Of a DNA stretch of 64,000 bases, positions 33,954-45,062 are shown piece after piece; positions within the stretch are counted from its first letter, which is position 1; every line of letters starts with the position of its first letter. The stretch is from Dermatemys mawii (lineage: Eukaryota; Chordata; Testudines; Dermatemydidae): positions 19,861,555 through 19,925,554 of the forward strand of contig ML677333.1 in NCBI GenBank assembly GCA_007922305.1. Reading direction: 5' to 3'. The notes beneath the pieces were generated by a model. The model saw nothing but the letters and a program-made list of their open reading frames with translations, was not told where the DNA came from and did not search any database. The position numbers and the translations under genes are program-made.

Positions 33954-35168
33954 CTTTACCACTGCTTTTGTTCAGATATTGTACTTATGAGACTAGAGGT
34001 ATAGGAAAGAGTGCAAAGGAAGTTTCTCTTCACCCTTCTCCCTTTTGTCTCATTAGCTCTGCTTTTTCTTTGGCCTATCCATTCAGTAGGATTGCTCAAA
34101 CTATTTAGAGAGAAATTTTATGAAGATTGTGTTGTGAGAGTTAACACATTCTGAAAAAATTACACATATAAAGTTTTCTTCTCAAATTAATATTGAGCTT
34201 CCTATTTTCCAGGGAAGTTATATTTTTAAATTTAAAACTATTAATTAGGGTTTCTTACAGTCATTAGAATATATTGAGCTGTAAATATTGCAATTTTTAT
34301 CAATATAACCTGAATTACTGATGAACCAATCTTTCCATCAGCAATAGGAGGTAGCTGATAATTTGCATTTACCCTATGTAATTCTGGTGCAGCCTTTTAA
34401 AGGTTATAAACTGTACTTCTATGTTTTTTACACAACATAAACAATTACACCTGAAAACAGTATTTTTGTTTTCACAAGCATAATACAAGGAAGAAACACA
34501 AAATGGCATATTGGCGGCAACATTATTAAATGAATGATCTGGGTACACAATTAACATTTCAAATTTTGGACAGACCATGAAGCAAGAGCAAGGTACACTT
34601 GATCTAAAGGCTGTGTTTTGACTTAATATTAAGCGCTCAAAAGACACAATCAAGATCCCCTGTGCTGTTCATGGACTACATCTCCACAGATCTCATAGGG
34701 ATGTAAAGCTGTCACAGGTTGCTGTGTCTGCTCTATGCTCAACTCCCATAAAGCATGCTGCAGCCCATATTGAAGCAGATCTCCCATCAGTCCCTGACAA
34801 TAGTTTTCTTCATATCCTGTGATGTCAGTTATCCATGATTCCTACCACATCCAGAGAGAAGATGGCCACTTTCCCTACTTAAATCCTAGAATGGCTTATT
34901 TGCTTACCCCACTGAAAGGACCATTTGCAGGTTTGACTTACTCAGCTTTATTAAGTATAGCAGGGAGGAAACCTCCCATTAACTGAAACTAAACACACAG
35001 CTACACACTTCAACAGCAATGAAACCAGATACAGAAAAGGAGAAAAATCCCAAGCAGTTAGTAGATGCACCTTTAACTACATGAATACACAAGGACCTGA
35101 TCCCCAGCAGCACTGGCCAGAGGCCACTCTAGCTTTAGGCAAGCTAGGCAGCTGTCTAGGGCAGCAGA
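33954..35168. other. Unannotated non-coding stretch
   Basis: AT-rich to about 34650, then mixed. No recognisable gene; the 94-codon minus-strand frame at 34369-34653 has no domain. Confidence 0.45.
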
Positions 35169-35169
35169 T

Positions 35170-35327
35170 TTGGCCTGACCATCCCTCTGTCATCATGGAG
35201 GACTGGGTAGGCCAAATGTCAGTGGTACTGTGACCCCGTGCACCAGGTCACAAACCCACTCATTTGATGCTTGGCCTGTCCATCCTCAGTCATGATGGAG
35301 GAGCGGGTGGGCCAAATCTGAGTGGTG
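35170..35327. repeat. Two tandem copies (about 101 bp apart) of a TTGGCC...GGCCAA inverted repeat
   Basis: Unit 1 is 35170-35226 and unit 2 is 35271-35327. Both read TTGGCCTG, then CCATC, then a TCAT-ATGGAGGA segment, then G-G-G-T-x-G-G-C-C-A-A-A-T. Each unit is itself an imperfect inverted repeat. Similarity is high over about 55 bp and the spacer differs, indicating a local duplication. Confidence 0.65.
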
Positions 35328-35399
35328 TGTGGGAGGTAGCATGCAAAAGTACTGCATAAGGCAGTAGATCACTTCGAGCAGCCTCTAGCACTACACTTA

Positions 35400-36245
35400 T
35401 CCTTTTTATTCATTAGACTGCAATAATTCCCATCAGTATCTCCAACTGAACAGCAGCTAGGATGCTTCAATAAAAATCCAGACCATTATCATTGCCCATC
35501 TTGATTACTATAACCTCCTCCTCTCTGACTTCCATAACACTTACACCACTCCAGTTTATTAAAAGTAGATGAGTTTAGCAGCTTTCTAACCTGTCATTCT
35601 GATCACTTACCTCTACCCCCCTTCCTCTAATCACTTCATTGGCTACTCTTGTTTCACTGTACTAATCTCATACTTCTTGTCCTCACTAGAGCTGGTAGTA
35701 ATTTGGAATTTCCATCCTAAAGGAAATAGAAAGATTTTAAAATTTGGTTTCATCTCAAATGATGATGAAGAGGCAAAATTTCCAACTTTTATGCTAAATA
35801 AAATATTTGAGTATGTTATTTCAGCTTTATCATATTAAGTTTAATTTATAACATAGTAGTCAAAATGACAGTCAAAGTAAGTTTTTCACTTTATCAAAAT
35901 GAGATTTATTTTCACCACATTGAAAGAAAATGTATTGTTCCAGTAAGATAAAAAAATTCAGTGATTTCCTGCAAAAATGTTGACCAAATTGTTATTTTCC
36001 CTGCAAACTGTTTTGATTTCATCATATCAGCATTTTACAAGGGGAGACTGTCCCATCTGAAAGTTTTCAATCAGCTCTAATGCTTCAAGGCTCTTCACAA
36101 ACTGTGACTCACCCTATCTGTCTTCATTTATCTCTTATGAAGCAACCACATACACACACCTCTGCTCTTCCAGTGATGCCAAGCTCTATTCTCATCAGGT
36201 TTAAAACCATGCATCTCTGCCTATATTCATTTCTACTGTACAATG
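35400..36245 (+). mobile_element. L2 LINE RT/C-terminal fossil, split by a MITE
   Basis: Before the insert, the translation gives L-D-Y-Y-N-L-L and then T-C-H-S-D-H-L-P-L-P-P ... S-L-H-W-L-L. These are the L2 ORF2 blocks normally read as S-R-L-D-Y-C-N-S-L-L and H-I-T-P-V-L-x-S-L-H-W-L-P. After the insert (from 36080) it continues L-Q-G-S-S-Q-T-V-T-H-P-I-C-L-H-L, matching F-K-A-L-H-G-L-A-P-P-Y-L. Order and spacing are as expected once the 35689-36077 insert is removed. Confidence 0.7.
35687..36079. mobile_element. Mariner-like MITE (TA target site) nested in L2
   Basis: The body is 35689-36077 (389 bp). The left end is GAGCTGGTAGTAATTTGG; the right end, reverse-complemented, is GAGCTGATTGAAAACTTT. 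A TA dinucleotide lies at 35687-35688 and again at 36078-36079, the Tc1/mariner target duplication. The interior is AT-rich and non-coding. It interrupts an L2 coding region whose two halves resume exactly at its ends, which confirms the boundaries. Confidence 0.75.
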
Positions 36246-36264
36246 TTATTGATTATGCATAATT

Positions 36265-36345
36265 AAGGGCAAGATTTTCAAGTGTGGGTGCCTAAAGTCC
36301 ATATTTAAGCACTTACATGGCCTGATTTTTTTTAGAGCAGCTGCT
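36265..36345. repeat. Degraded repeat remnant (ggcaagattttcaagtg type)
   Basis: GGCAAGATTTTCAAGTGTGG, GTGCCTAAAGTCCATATTTA and TGGCCTGATTTTTTTTAG are imperfectly inverted outer pieces of an old short family also seen near 12475 and 54654. Confidence 0.35.
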
Positions 36346-36404
36346 ATTCTGACTGAAATTGCTGATTACAAACTATGACCCAATCCTGCATTGTGATCTG
36401 CACA

Positions 36405-36436
36405 AGTGGAGTTCAGCCTACGGGCTGAACTCCACT
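36405..36436. repeat. Perfect 14-bp hairpin
   Basis: AGTGGAGTTCAGCC (36405-36418) and GGCTGAACTCCACT (36423-36436) are exact reverse complements separated by a 4-base loop, TACG. There is no T-run after it and no gene beside it, so it is not a bacterial-type terminator. Confidence 0.8.
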
Positions 36437-36544
36437 GACTTGAATAACATAGTTCACTTGCACCAACGACTGCACCAATTTACTCAGAGTTGCTATGAAT
36501 TCTTCATCACTGACAATTCCAGTATCAAGTTTGGATGTGTTTGT

Positions 36545-36663
36545 AAAGGCTATGCTTTAGGAATTATTTGGGGGAAGTTCGATGGCCTGTGTTATGGAGG
36601 AGGTCAGACTAGATTATCACAATGGTCCATTCTGCCCTTGGAATCTATTGGTCTATGTATCTA
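36545..36663 (+). mobile_element. LINE 3' end fragment (atggcctgtgttatgg type)
   Basis: GATGGCCTGTGTTATGGAGG, AGGTCAGACTAGATTATCAC and CAATGGTCCATTCTGCCC form a CR1-superfamily 3' UTR. The related fragments at 22535 (sense) and 58019 (antisense) show the same order. Confidence 0.7.
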
Positions 36664-36799
36664 GGGTTGAGACAATATAAAAAGGTTAATTTACTGTGCT
36701 TAAAAATAGTATTGGAATAGATGTAATCCTCATGCTTCAAAACAACTAGTAGTGATTAAGACCTTCACTGGGGGCAGATTATCACAAGTTTGCTGACAG

Positions 36800-36905
36800 T
36801 AGGCTTTCTTCCACATTTCTCTGAAGTATCTGGTGCAGATCATTACTCAGGTCAAGGATACTGGACTAAATGAACCACGAGTCTGATCCACTATGGCAAT
36901 TCCTA
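36800..36905 (+). mobile_element. L3-like LINE 3' end fragment
   Basis: TTCTCTGAAGTATCTGGTGC, GGATACTGGACTAAATGAAC and AGTCTGATCCACTATGGCAA parallel the 3' ends at 14829-14905 and 45930-46023. Confidence 0.65.
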
Positions 36906-38380
36906 CAGAAAGGCAGACATCACTGCAATTAAAGCAGGCCATCTTTAAAACAGCAAAGAGCAATCCTAGACTGTATTTCAGAATAGAAAGAAAATAATAC
37001 TTGTACCGAGTTTAAGATATCAAACACAGAAAGGTTTAGATAGAAAAATGCATTTTTTTTCTAAATGGAATTTTGGTAGAATACAAGCGTTGCAACCCTT
37101 TCCTTACACCCAGTGGTTCTACACCTTGTTTATATGTCTCCTCCAAAAGATGACATCTCATATGGTAGACTGCCCCTTTATAACCATACTGAGATATTAT
37201 TTTAGCACCTAAATATGCCATCATTTTCTACCATCCAATTAGAGGAAAGGTTATCCCAGAATAAGTATAAGCTAAATTTATGAGAGTTGACACTAAGACA
37301 GTAGGAGGTGGTATAAATGCAAGCATATCCTACTCTGAGGTAGTATATTAATTCTCGGTAGTGCTTACCACACATTAGTAATGCAGCTCTTGTGTTCATA
37401 GCAAGATTAATAAAAATACAAAACATGGTGAACTGGCAGAAGTAAGCAAGTGAAAAAATAAATACAAAAGGGGCAGGGGAAAGCATAGAAGTGACATGCT
37501 ACAGGACTATTTAGTATCACAAAGAATAAAAATCAGTGAAGAAAACAGTTCTCTTCTTATACAGTAAATTACTGCACACATGACCCTGGGGAAGCGCATG
37601 ATGTTTCCTGTCAGATTTTTAAAGAGAGCATTGATTCCCATACTGATGTTTTTTGTTCTCTTACTTTCATGATGTGGAGTGTCCATTCCACATGCAGTCT
37701 GCCTCATTTAGGTTCACAGAAAGTTCTTTTTTCCCCGGAGGGAGCTGTCAGTGTTGGCATTGTGAGTCCAGTTCTTGCATTTCTAGGTCAGTCATAATCA
37801 GTGAAGTAAAAACAAGGTCAGCATGATGATTAAAACTGCTGGTATAACTATCACTCCTTGTTCTCCGACAAGTGGTTTAGAGCAACCTGAGAAAGAAATG
37901 CCTTGTCTCATCGTTTGTACCTGTCTGGATGTACGGATCCTGTCAAAGTTTCTTGTGTACAGAATGCTGCTATGGGTTAATTCTGGGGTCAGACTGTGTT
38001 GCTTCATAGATGGGCAAATAACAAGGGTAGAGCTTAAGGATCCCCACCGCATCCCTGATCGGTAGCTGAGTCGCGCACATGGGTTCAGGTTGCCTTCTTG
38101 CTCCAGGAAGTGGCTTTGGTGCTGCTTGCATGGCCACCCACTCTGGCTGCCACCCGCCTGCCACCTTTGTGCCCTGGCAGAGGTTGCCCTGGGTGATCAG
38201 GAGCCATAGCTGGCCAATTAAAACAGAGGGCCCAGCTACTGCGGCTTGCCTGACAGGCTGTGGAATTTGGCAGGCACAGGCAGGAGCTTGGCGGAGGATG
38301 CCCAGGCGTGCAGGTCCTTGAGGAAGGGTCTGGAAGAGGAAGGAGCTCAGTTCAGTCTAATTTTCTCATCATACGGGTGG
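36906..38380. other. Unannotated non-coding stretch
   Basis: AT-rich to 38030, then GC-richer. The open frames (37202-37486, 37507-37707, 37798-38052, 38079-38321) show no known domain. Confidence 0.4.
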
Positions 38381-38384
38381 TCAT

Positions 38385-38578
38385 GGCTCTGCTGCTGCTG
38401 CTTCAGGTATCACTTGGGCTAGTGCCATATAAAGTCTCCAAGATCCAGGCAGAGGAAGCAGCAGCAGCCATCCCCACGAGGCTAAGGGGCACGTGAGATT
38501 CTTTTATCCCATCCACCTACAGGAATAGCAGCAGCAGTGAACCTCCTGGCAGAGCCCAGCGGCAGCAGCAGCAGCATT
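38385..38578. repeat. Cluster of short CTG/CAG triplet runs
   Basis: A CTG run near 38392-38400 is followed by CAG runs near 38458-38467, 38527-38538 and 38560-38576. The first run is in the opposite orientation to the others, so it could pair with them in single strands. Each run is four to six units. They produce hydrophobic or polar low-complexity frames with no gene. Confidence 0.6.
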
Positions 38579-38589
38579 AGAAGCTTCCC

Positions 38590-39555
38590 CCAGCCTTGCT
38601 CTTTGTTTTCTCATCACTTATGCTTCCCTCCACCCACCAGACTCCCATTTTTCTTCTTTGAATCCCCTCTCCACAACTGCCCCACCCCAGTCCCCACCCT
38701 CTCCTGTCTCTATTAAGCACTGATTTCTTTCAATGAAATGAAGACAACTCCCAGAGTGACACCCTTGTCCGTTCCTCCTTCCTCTCCCCACACTGGCTTG
38801 ATGCAGCTCAAATTACTTCACAGCCCCCCAAAATGACTCCTTTTTCTTTTTCTCTGATGCAAATAACTATTTTCCAGGTTTCTTCTCTTTTCTCTTGGCT
38901 CACAAACCGTCATTTATCAGACTCCAGCAGCTATTCCCGTATCTTCCCCATCCCTCCTTCTCTCTCACTTGCACCCTATGACCTTCCCAGGGTCCTTCCT
39001 CCTCCTCCAAAACAGAGAAACTGCAAACACTGCTGTCTCTCCAGTCCTAACATTTAGGCTTTGCGGGCTTTGTATACTCTGTCCATCCTACCCTCGGGTT
39101 TCTCATGCAGTGTTTAGACAGACCATATAAAAACCATGTCTTCCTCCTTCAAACTCATGCCCCCTGACAGATTCCAAATCTTGAGTTATAGGAGGCAAAA
39201 CAATGCACTTGTGTCCAGATCCTGCCTTTCAATAGCAAACACAAGTTGTTTCTCTGTGGCATACTTGGTAAATTTAATCAAACCTATTCTATTGTGCACA
39301 TACAGTAGCTGGAATACCAGCCTTACTGAGATGGTACCATGCCTAACATATCACATGTACATGGAAGTATCATCTCTGAGTCAAAAACATGGATATTTGG
39401 CGGGGGGGATGGTGTGGGCTCTAGAAAGCCCAGTTCAGAAAAAATTCCATGTAGAAACCATATGTATATTGGGAATAAATGTATAGATTGCAATGATATT
39501 CCAGGCAAGGAAATTAACAACTGAGATTCAGAGTCTTCATTGACTGCCTTCTGAA
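38590..39555. other. Pyrimidine-rich then mixed non-coding stretch
   Basis: 38590-39030 is C/T-rich on the plus strand. The 74-codon frame 38833-39057 is Ser/Pro-rich low complexity. No repeat family or gene was recognised. Confidence 0.4.
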
Positions 39556-39589
39556 GTGAAATACTAGGCCCTGATCAGGAGGAAGACTG

Positions 39590-41765
39590 CTTGTTAATTC
39601 AGCCTAAGAGTATTGTGGTTTCTGACAGCAACAATCTCACTAAATCTCCTGTTTCAGCCCATGGTACAAATGCAACCAGACTGTCACAACCTTGTTTACC
39701 TGGAGTATCCAAAAGCTTCTTTTGGTCAGCAGAATCATACATTTACATCAGATTCCAAGACATTTTCATTTTTAGAGTACAGTAAACAGGCAGATACAGT
39801 TTTCTGTTTTCCTTGCAGACAGTTTTCCAGTGGTTAAAAAGATCCTGCATTCACTGAAAATGGAGAAGGGACTGGAAAAATACAGGAAAAAAGCTTCCAA
39901 AACATGTAGAATCTACCATACACAGGCAGTGTTCTGAAAGGTGGCATTTTTTTCAAACAATGGAAAGAAGTGGCATAGTTATCAAATTTTCACAAGATGG
40001 TGTTACATGAAAACAGAGAATATGCTGTATAAGTCACTGATTTACTGCCTTCCCTGGCTAAACAAGAAATTGCATTGTGGGGACATGATGAGAGAGAAGC
40101 AAACTGTGGAAGCTTTATGGAATTATGCAATTTGTTTTTGAAGTATGGTGAAGCATTCATACACACACACACAAAAGAAAGTGGTGTGTGTCTTTCAGTC
40201 TCACAGGCCATGCAATCCAAAACAAGTTTTTAGAAATAGTTGCTGATATTGTGAAAAGAAATATTCAGAAAGTTCAGGAGGTTGGGTTTTACTTCATGTT
40301 GATGAAACACACAGTTTTAAACAAGAAAAAATAACTGTGTGAGATACACAGAAAATCTGGACATACAGGAATGATTTCTAGGATTTTTTGATTGCGCTGA
40401 ACGAGAGGATGCTGATGCCATCTAACACAACATTAAGCGGTTCTTATAAGCATTGGGGATTGCAAACATGCTGGTCATAGCACAGTGTTATGATGGGGCT
40501 ACTCATATGGTAGGTGACAAGTAAGTGGAGTGCAGAAAAAATGCCGCAAGATCACCCCACTGCACGTACACACACAAACATACACACACAGTATGCCTCA
40601 TATGTTGAATTTGGTTTTAGTTGAGGCCTGCAAAGTAAATCAGAGAGCAACAGGATTTCATTTACATGCTCTATAGGACTTGTAAATTCTTCCTTCTCCT
40701 CCCCACAGCCTGGCACACACCATGCTTGCTTAGAGGCCCAGAAGATGCTTGGAGTGAAACTGGAATTGTCTAGTTTAAGTGACATGAGATGGGCATGCAG
40801 ATGGAAAAATGTATCTGCTGTAAAACACTCCATGAGAGCACTTAGTAGTTTGTTGGGACTGTCAGAGCCTCCTTCCCAAAGATTTATTGAAGCGTCAGGT
40901 TTGTTGAAGGATGTGCAGAAAACAGATGTGTGTGCTTGATCATTTTTTACCATGTTCTTACTATGATTCACGTAGCATGCAAAGCACTGCAGACACAAGA
41001 CGTGACACTTTTTCAGGCCTCAAGTGCACTGCAGAGAACTGTCAAAGCATTAGCGAATATGTGATCCCCAGTGGTAAGTGGGAGGATATTTGGGAGGAAG
41101 CCCAAAAATTCTCTGAGCTACATGATGTTCCTGGTAACCCTTCCGCAGATGAAAAGTATAATCACAAACAACCTGGGGGTGGAGAGGGGGCACAGGTTCC
41201 CTGCAGTTGTTACAAGCACATTTGGAAAACAAAAATATCAGCCAGATAAAAATGAGAGCACTAAAGAAAAATGGGGCAGACAGCTCTATTTTCCTGTGTT
41301 GGACACACTGTTAGGTGAATGTAATCGCAGGGTTTCATCGCTGTCAATGGAAATCGCTAAAAGTGTAGCTGCAGTGCTACAGTGTGATATGAGGGCATTG
41401 ACAGACTGCTCAGTCAATATGCAAGGGCCCTTTCAATCAATTTGACACTTGCTCACATAGAGATGCATTCGATTAAAATGGCTCTGCCAGGTTTCACTCT
41501 GGAGAGGCTGAAGGCGGTTGCTTCAACAACATTTTATGCAAATTTTACAAAACTTTTGACACTGGCCGGTACCTTACCTGTCGGCACAGCTACCTGTGAG
41601 AGGTCATTTTCTGCCTTGCGATGGATACGAAAGTGGATGTGATCCACAATGGGTCAAGAGGGACTGTCAGCTTTGTGTGTACTGTGCATTGAAAGAGACC
41701 TTACCAGACCCATTAATTCTGAGCACATCACTGACACCTATGGTTGCCGGATTTTACTTCACTGA
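39590..41765 (+). pseudogene. hAT transposase pseudogene (TTF-zinc-finger, ZMYM1-like type)
   Basis: Pieces of one hAT transposase occur in order in shifting frames. At 39760-39834, F-L-E-Y-S-K-Q-A-D-T-V-F-C-F-P-C-R-Q-F is a TTF-type zinc finger start. At 40298-40335, V-D-E-T-H-S-F-K-Q-E-K-I-T-V contains the first catalytic Asp (codon 40301-40303). At 40483-40515, Q-C-Y-D-G-A-T-H-M-V-G contains the second Asp (40492-40494). At about 40595, H-M-L-N-L-V-L-V follows. From 41071, frames give the helical region, and at 41595-41640 C-E-R-S-F-S-A-L-R-W-I-R-K-W contains the catalytic Glu (41598-41600) in the C-terminal dimerisation domain. Stops and frameshifts are numerous, so no protein can be made, although the D, D and E codons survive. 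Terminal inverted repeats were not identified. Several host genes (ZMYM and THAP12-like) descend from related transposases, but this copy is dead. Confidence 0.85.
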
Positions 41766-44700
41766 TGTTTAAGGTAAGACTGCAGTTGGTTTTATTTTTA
41801 TTATTAGTTGTAAGATATTATTTGCAATTTGTTGTCTTATTAAATACAATGAATGCTGATTATCATTATTATACAAATACAATGTTCTGTTGTATATGCA
41901 CCAACATGTTTACATATGAAACAATACAGATAATTAACTGAAATTGGTGTAAATTTGTGGAGAAATGTGGTGCACTGTAGGAAAGGTTAACAGATATTTT
42001 AACCATACCAAGGTGTTTAAGACTAGGCTTACACATTAATACAGATAAACGTGTAGTATTGTTGAGTGACTTCAGAGCCTTTTGTGCTCTAAATTATACA
42101 ACACTTTAAAAAGACATAGGGAATGAATCCAGTTTACAGCATTTATTTTTGTCCGTCATTCTGATTTACAGCCTCACTAGAAAAAGAGTAGTAGTGTGAG
42201 TGCAGGAGCGGGTAATCTTCCTCTCATCCTTGATAAACACCACAGTGTTGATCTCCCTAACAAATGATCTCCAGCAATTCCCTCCTCCTTTGCACCACTG
42301 TCACCTTCTGACTCTTCACTGATCAATTATTGTTGAGCAAATTGTTGTTCTTCCTTTTATTTTAGAGCCAGTGAGTGCACAGGTGATGGCACTTAGTGGA
42401 ATCATGTTAGTCAAACAGTAATTTTGCATATATTCTGTTGCCTGCTGCTTCTGTGAGACAGAGAGGCTGCAGTGACTGTAACAGAATGAAACTCCAGGGA
42501 GGAAAGGGGGACTGAGCTAGAGATCTCAGGCTTTCATTGGTCTGTTTCCCAGTGCTAGAGGATTTTTCTGCCTCTTTCAATGATTTGAACGCATATTTTC
42601 AACACCATGTGGGTGTTTCTTGGGAAAATGTACACTCAGAGAAAGAGAATGTGGGAGGGAAGGATGGGAGAGAGTTAGGAGAATAAACACATGTCAGAAG
42701 AAAATAATAGATTTATTTCCAAATAGGGATTTGCTTCTTCAATGATTGCTGAAGTGTAGCATCACTTGAGTAAGTAGGAAATAAAGTTTAATAAGGAAGA
42801 CTGAGACACAACATTGCTTATTCTAGCATCCCTAGTTCACTTTCCCTTGTTTTGATTTGGTGACACTTAATCGCCCATGGCATTTGCATGCCTCTGCTTT
42901 TTTAAGTTGATGTCTGGCCCCTATACTCGTCCCTTCCATTTGCATTCGGCAAAGCAGCAAGGAAGACTCAGAGTCAGGCTGTGGGGAGAGGATGAACCAG
43001 AGCATGCTTGGGGCAGGCTGCGAAGAATCCCTGCATGAATGCTCAGGAGAACAAACCCCAGAGAGTTTTATTTTTCAATAAAAACCAAGAATATAAACAT
43101 GCCCAAGTATCTTTCTTTATACTGATAGCACATCCAGCTGCTTTAGCACAAAATGTATCCAGATGAATCAGACCACTGATCACTGAGTCTGAGCTTGCTG
43201 TCCATTTCATTGGGTGGAAAGGGGCGAGGTTTCCACTTCTTTCCTGTGGAATCTGTAGACACACACACAGGGGCAGTACGTAAATCCACGGAGAGTGTGG
43301 GTCTGGGAATAAGCCACTGAGTGTTTCCCGGCCCCCACTGTTCCTGGGCTAGAAAATACTTTTTCTCTTGTGGTGGCGAATGCTACAGCTTCTTCCTTTT
43401 ACTGGCTGGCCCAGCTGTAGGACTCCTCCTCCTTGCTGTGCTGACGCCAGAGCAACTCAGTTTTATATTTGCAGCAACAGCTTTTCAGCTAGACAGCCCA
43501 GCTTGGCACTGATGGAGAGTTCACTTCCGTAGTCGCCACCACAGGAGGGGTTGCTAGGAGCGCAGCATCTTTGGAGCAGCTTAAGTAGAAATACCAAATC
43601 CCTATTAGGTGCATGAGTCTTCCTGTATAGTGTTTGGTTTAGTAAATACATGGCAAAACTATGGCATAGCCTTCCCAATCAAAAGACTCATGCTCTGCTT
43701 ATGTTTCTGACCCTTTGTCTCTCTGTCCTGATTCCTGAACACAGTCAGCTCCTGTTGATGCAGGAGACCCATTGACTGACTAAGCACGATGAGTGTAAGC
43801 TTAATTAAATGTGTTTAAAAGCTCACAACTTAAATGCGTGCACCCTGTGTACTAACTAAATATTACATAGTTTCACAAAAAAGATGAAAAACATTTTTCC
43901 ACTGTAGACCTGAACCGCTTCTTGAGCATTTAAAATGGAGGTAAAAAGGAAGAAATGTCAGAAGTTTGAACTGCTTTATAATGTTACTGACAAAGAAGAA
44001 AAATAACCAAAAAACTCCTTTCCTGTTTATAAGCGTGACAAGAGAGGAAAGAAAGTTTTTACAATTTTCATACTATAACCACCAAAAGACTGAATTTTCT
44101 TCAGAAATGATGAAGCAGAACTGTAAAACCTATTGCAAGGTACTAAAAACGTGGCTTAGGACCACCACAATAATAGACAAGTGTGTGTGTTTAACTGAAT
44201 ATTAAGATCCAAGAAAGGTTATTGATTAGTTTGACTGAATTAAAGATGAAGGAAAAGACATATGACTATACTGACCACCAAGACATTTTATTAACATAGA
44301 CATCAGTGTGTGTGAAAAGTAAAGTGTTTCTACACAGAGAAAAGCATTTTATACCTCCCTCCCCAGTAACATCTTTCATTTCATCTCTAAAGAGCCCCAA
44401 ATGATTTAATATTACTCAGCCTAAAGAATTGAAACACAGCAAATTAGAACAAGAATTGAAGATTTCCATATTCCAATTAGAACTTCATGGAAAAGTGAAT
44501 TAGACAAAATAAACCCACAACAACAAAATAAAATTTTCATTGGTCTCTTTATTGACCATAGGTGGTAAGGACAAAGATCTACATTGTCTGATGGGCTCAG
44601 TAGAGTGGGAAGCTGAAGAGAGGTGGTTTGTGGCTACCTGATTTTAAATGGCTGGTTCTACATGGCCTTGGCATGCTTTAGGGCAGCCTGAGGGAAGGTT

Positions 44701-45062
44701 TGTTTTGATGTACTGCTGCTGTACAGCCCACAAAGTTATTTCAAATGATGCTCCACATATATATGAAAACGGCTTTGTACATGTGAAGCCCAGGTCTTAG
44801 AGAAGGGAAGAGAAGAAATAAAAGTATTGTATCCCACCAGTCTAAAGCAATAATATTGCTGACACCAAAAATTCATGTTATTTTCATGATTGTTGTGTTC
44901 TTTTAGTTTTGCCTTCTGAGATTCTCATGCAATATTATGATTCCAGCAGCTGAGGATTTATGAAAAAACACTAAAAAACATGCGATTCATAGCTCAGTCA
45001 TGAGATCATGAATTGGTAACTGCTTTTTTTTCTGGCCATGCCCCACAAAAGAGAAAAATGGC
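41766..45062. other. Unannotated non-coding stretch
   Basis: Over 3 kb without a recognised element. Open frames at 43043-43264, 43321-43512, 43463-43678 and 43966-44205 have no domain. The 3' flank and terminal inverted repeat of the hAT element may lie just after 41765, but I could not define them. Confidence 0.45.

Noticed and set aside
36405..36436. Possible rho-independent terminator or microRNA precursor
   Set aside because: The genome is eukaryotic, no T-run follows, and a 14-bp stem with a 4-base loop is too short for a microRNA hairpin.
38260..38496. Frame with a hydrophobic leader-like segment (M-A-L-L-L-L-L-Q-V-S-L-G-L)
   Set aside because: The leucine run is translated CTG triplets and the alanine run translated GCA triplets. 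The rest is short and without domain, so it is not a secreted protein gene.
40160..40190. CA-rich microsatellite
   Set aside because: Only about nine imperfect units; too short and ordinary to list as a feature.
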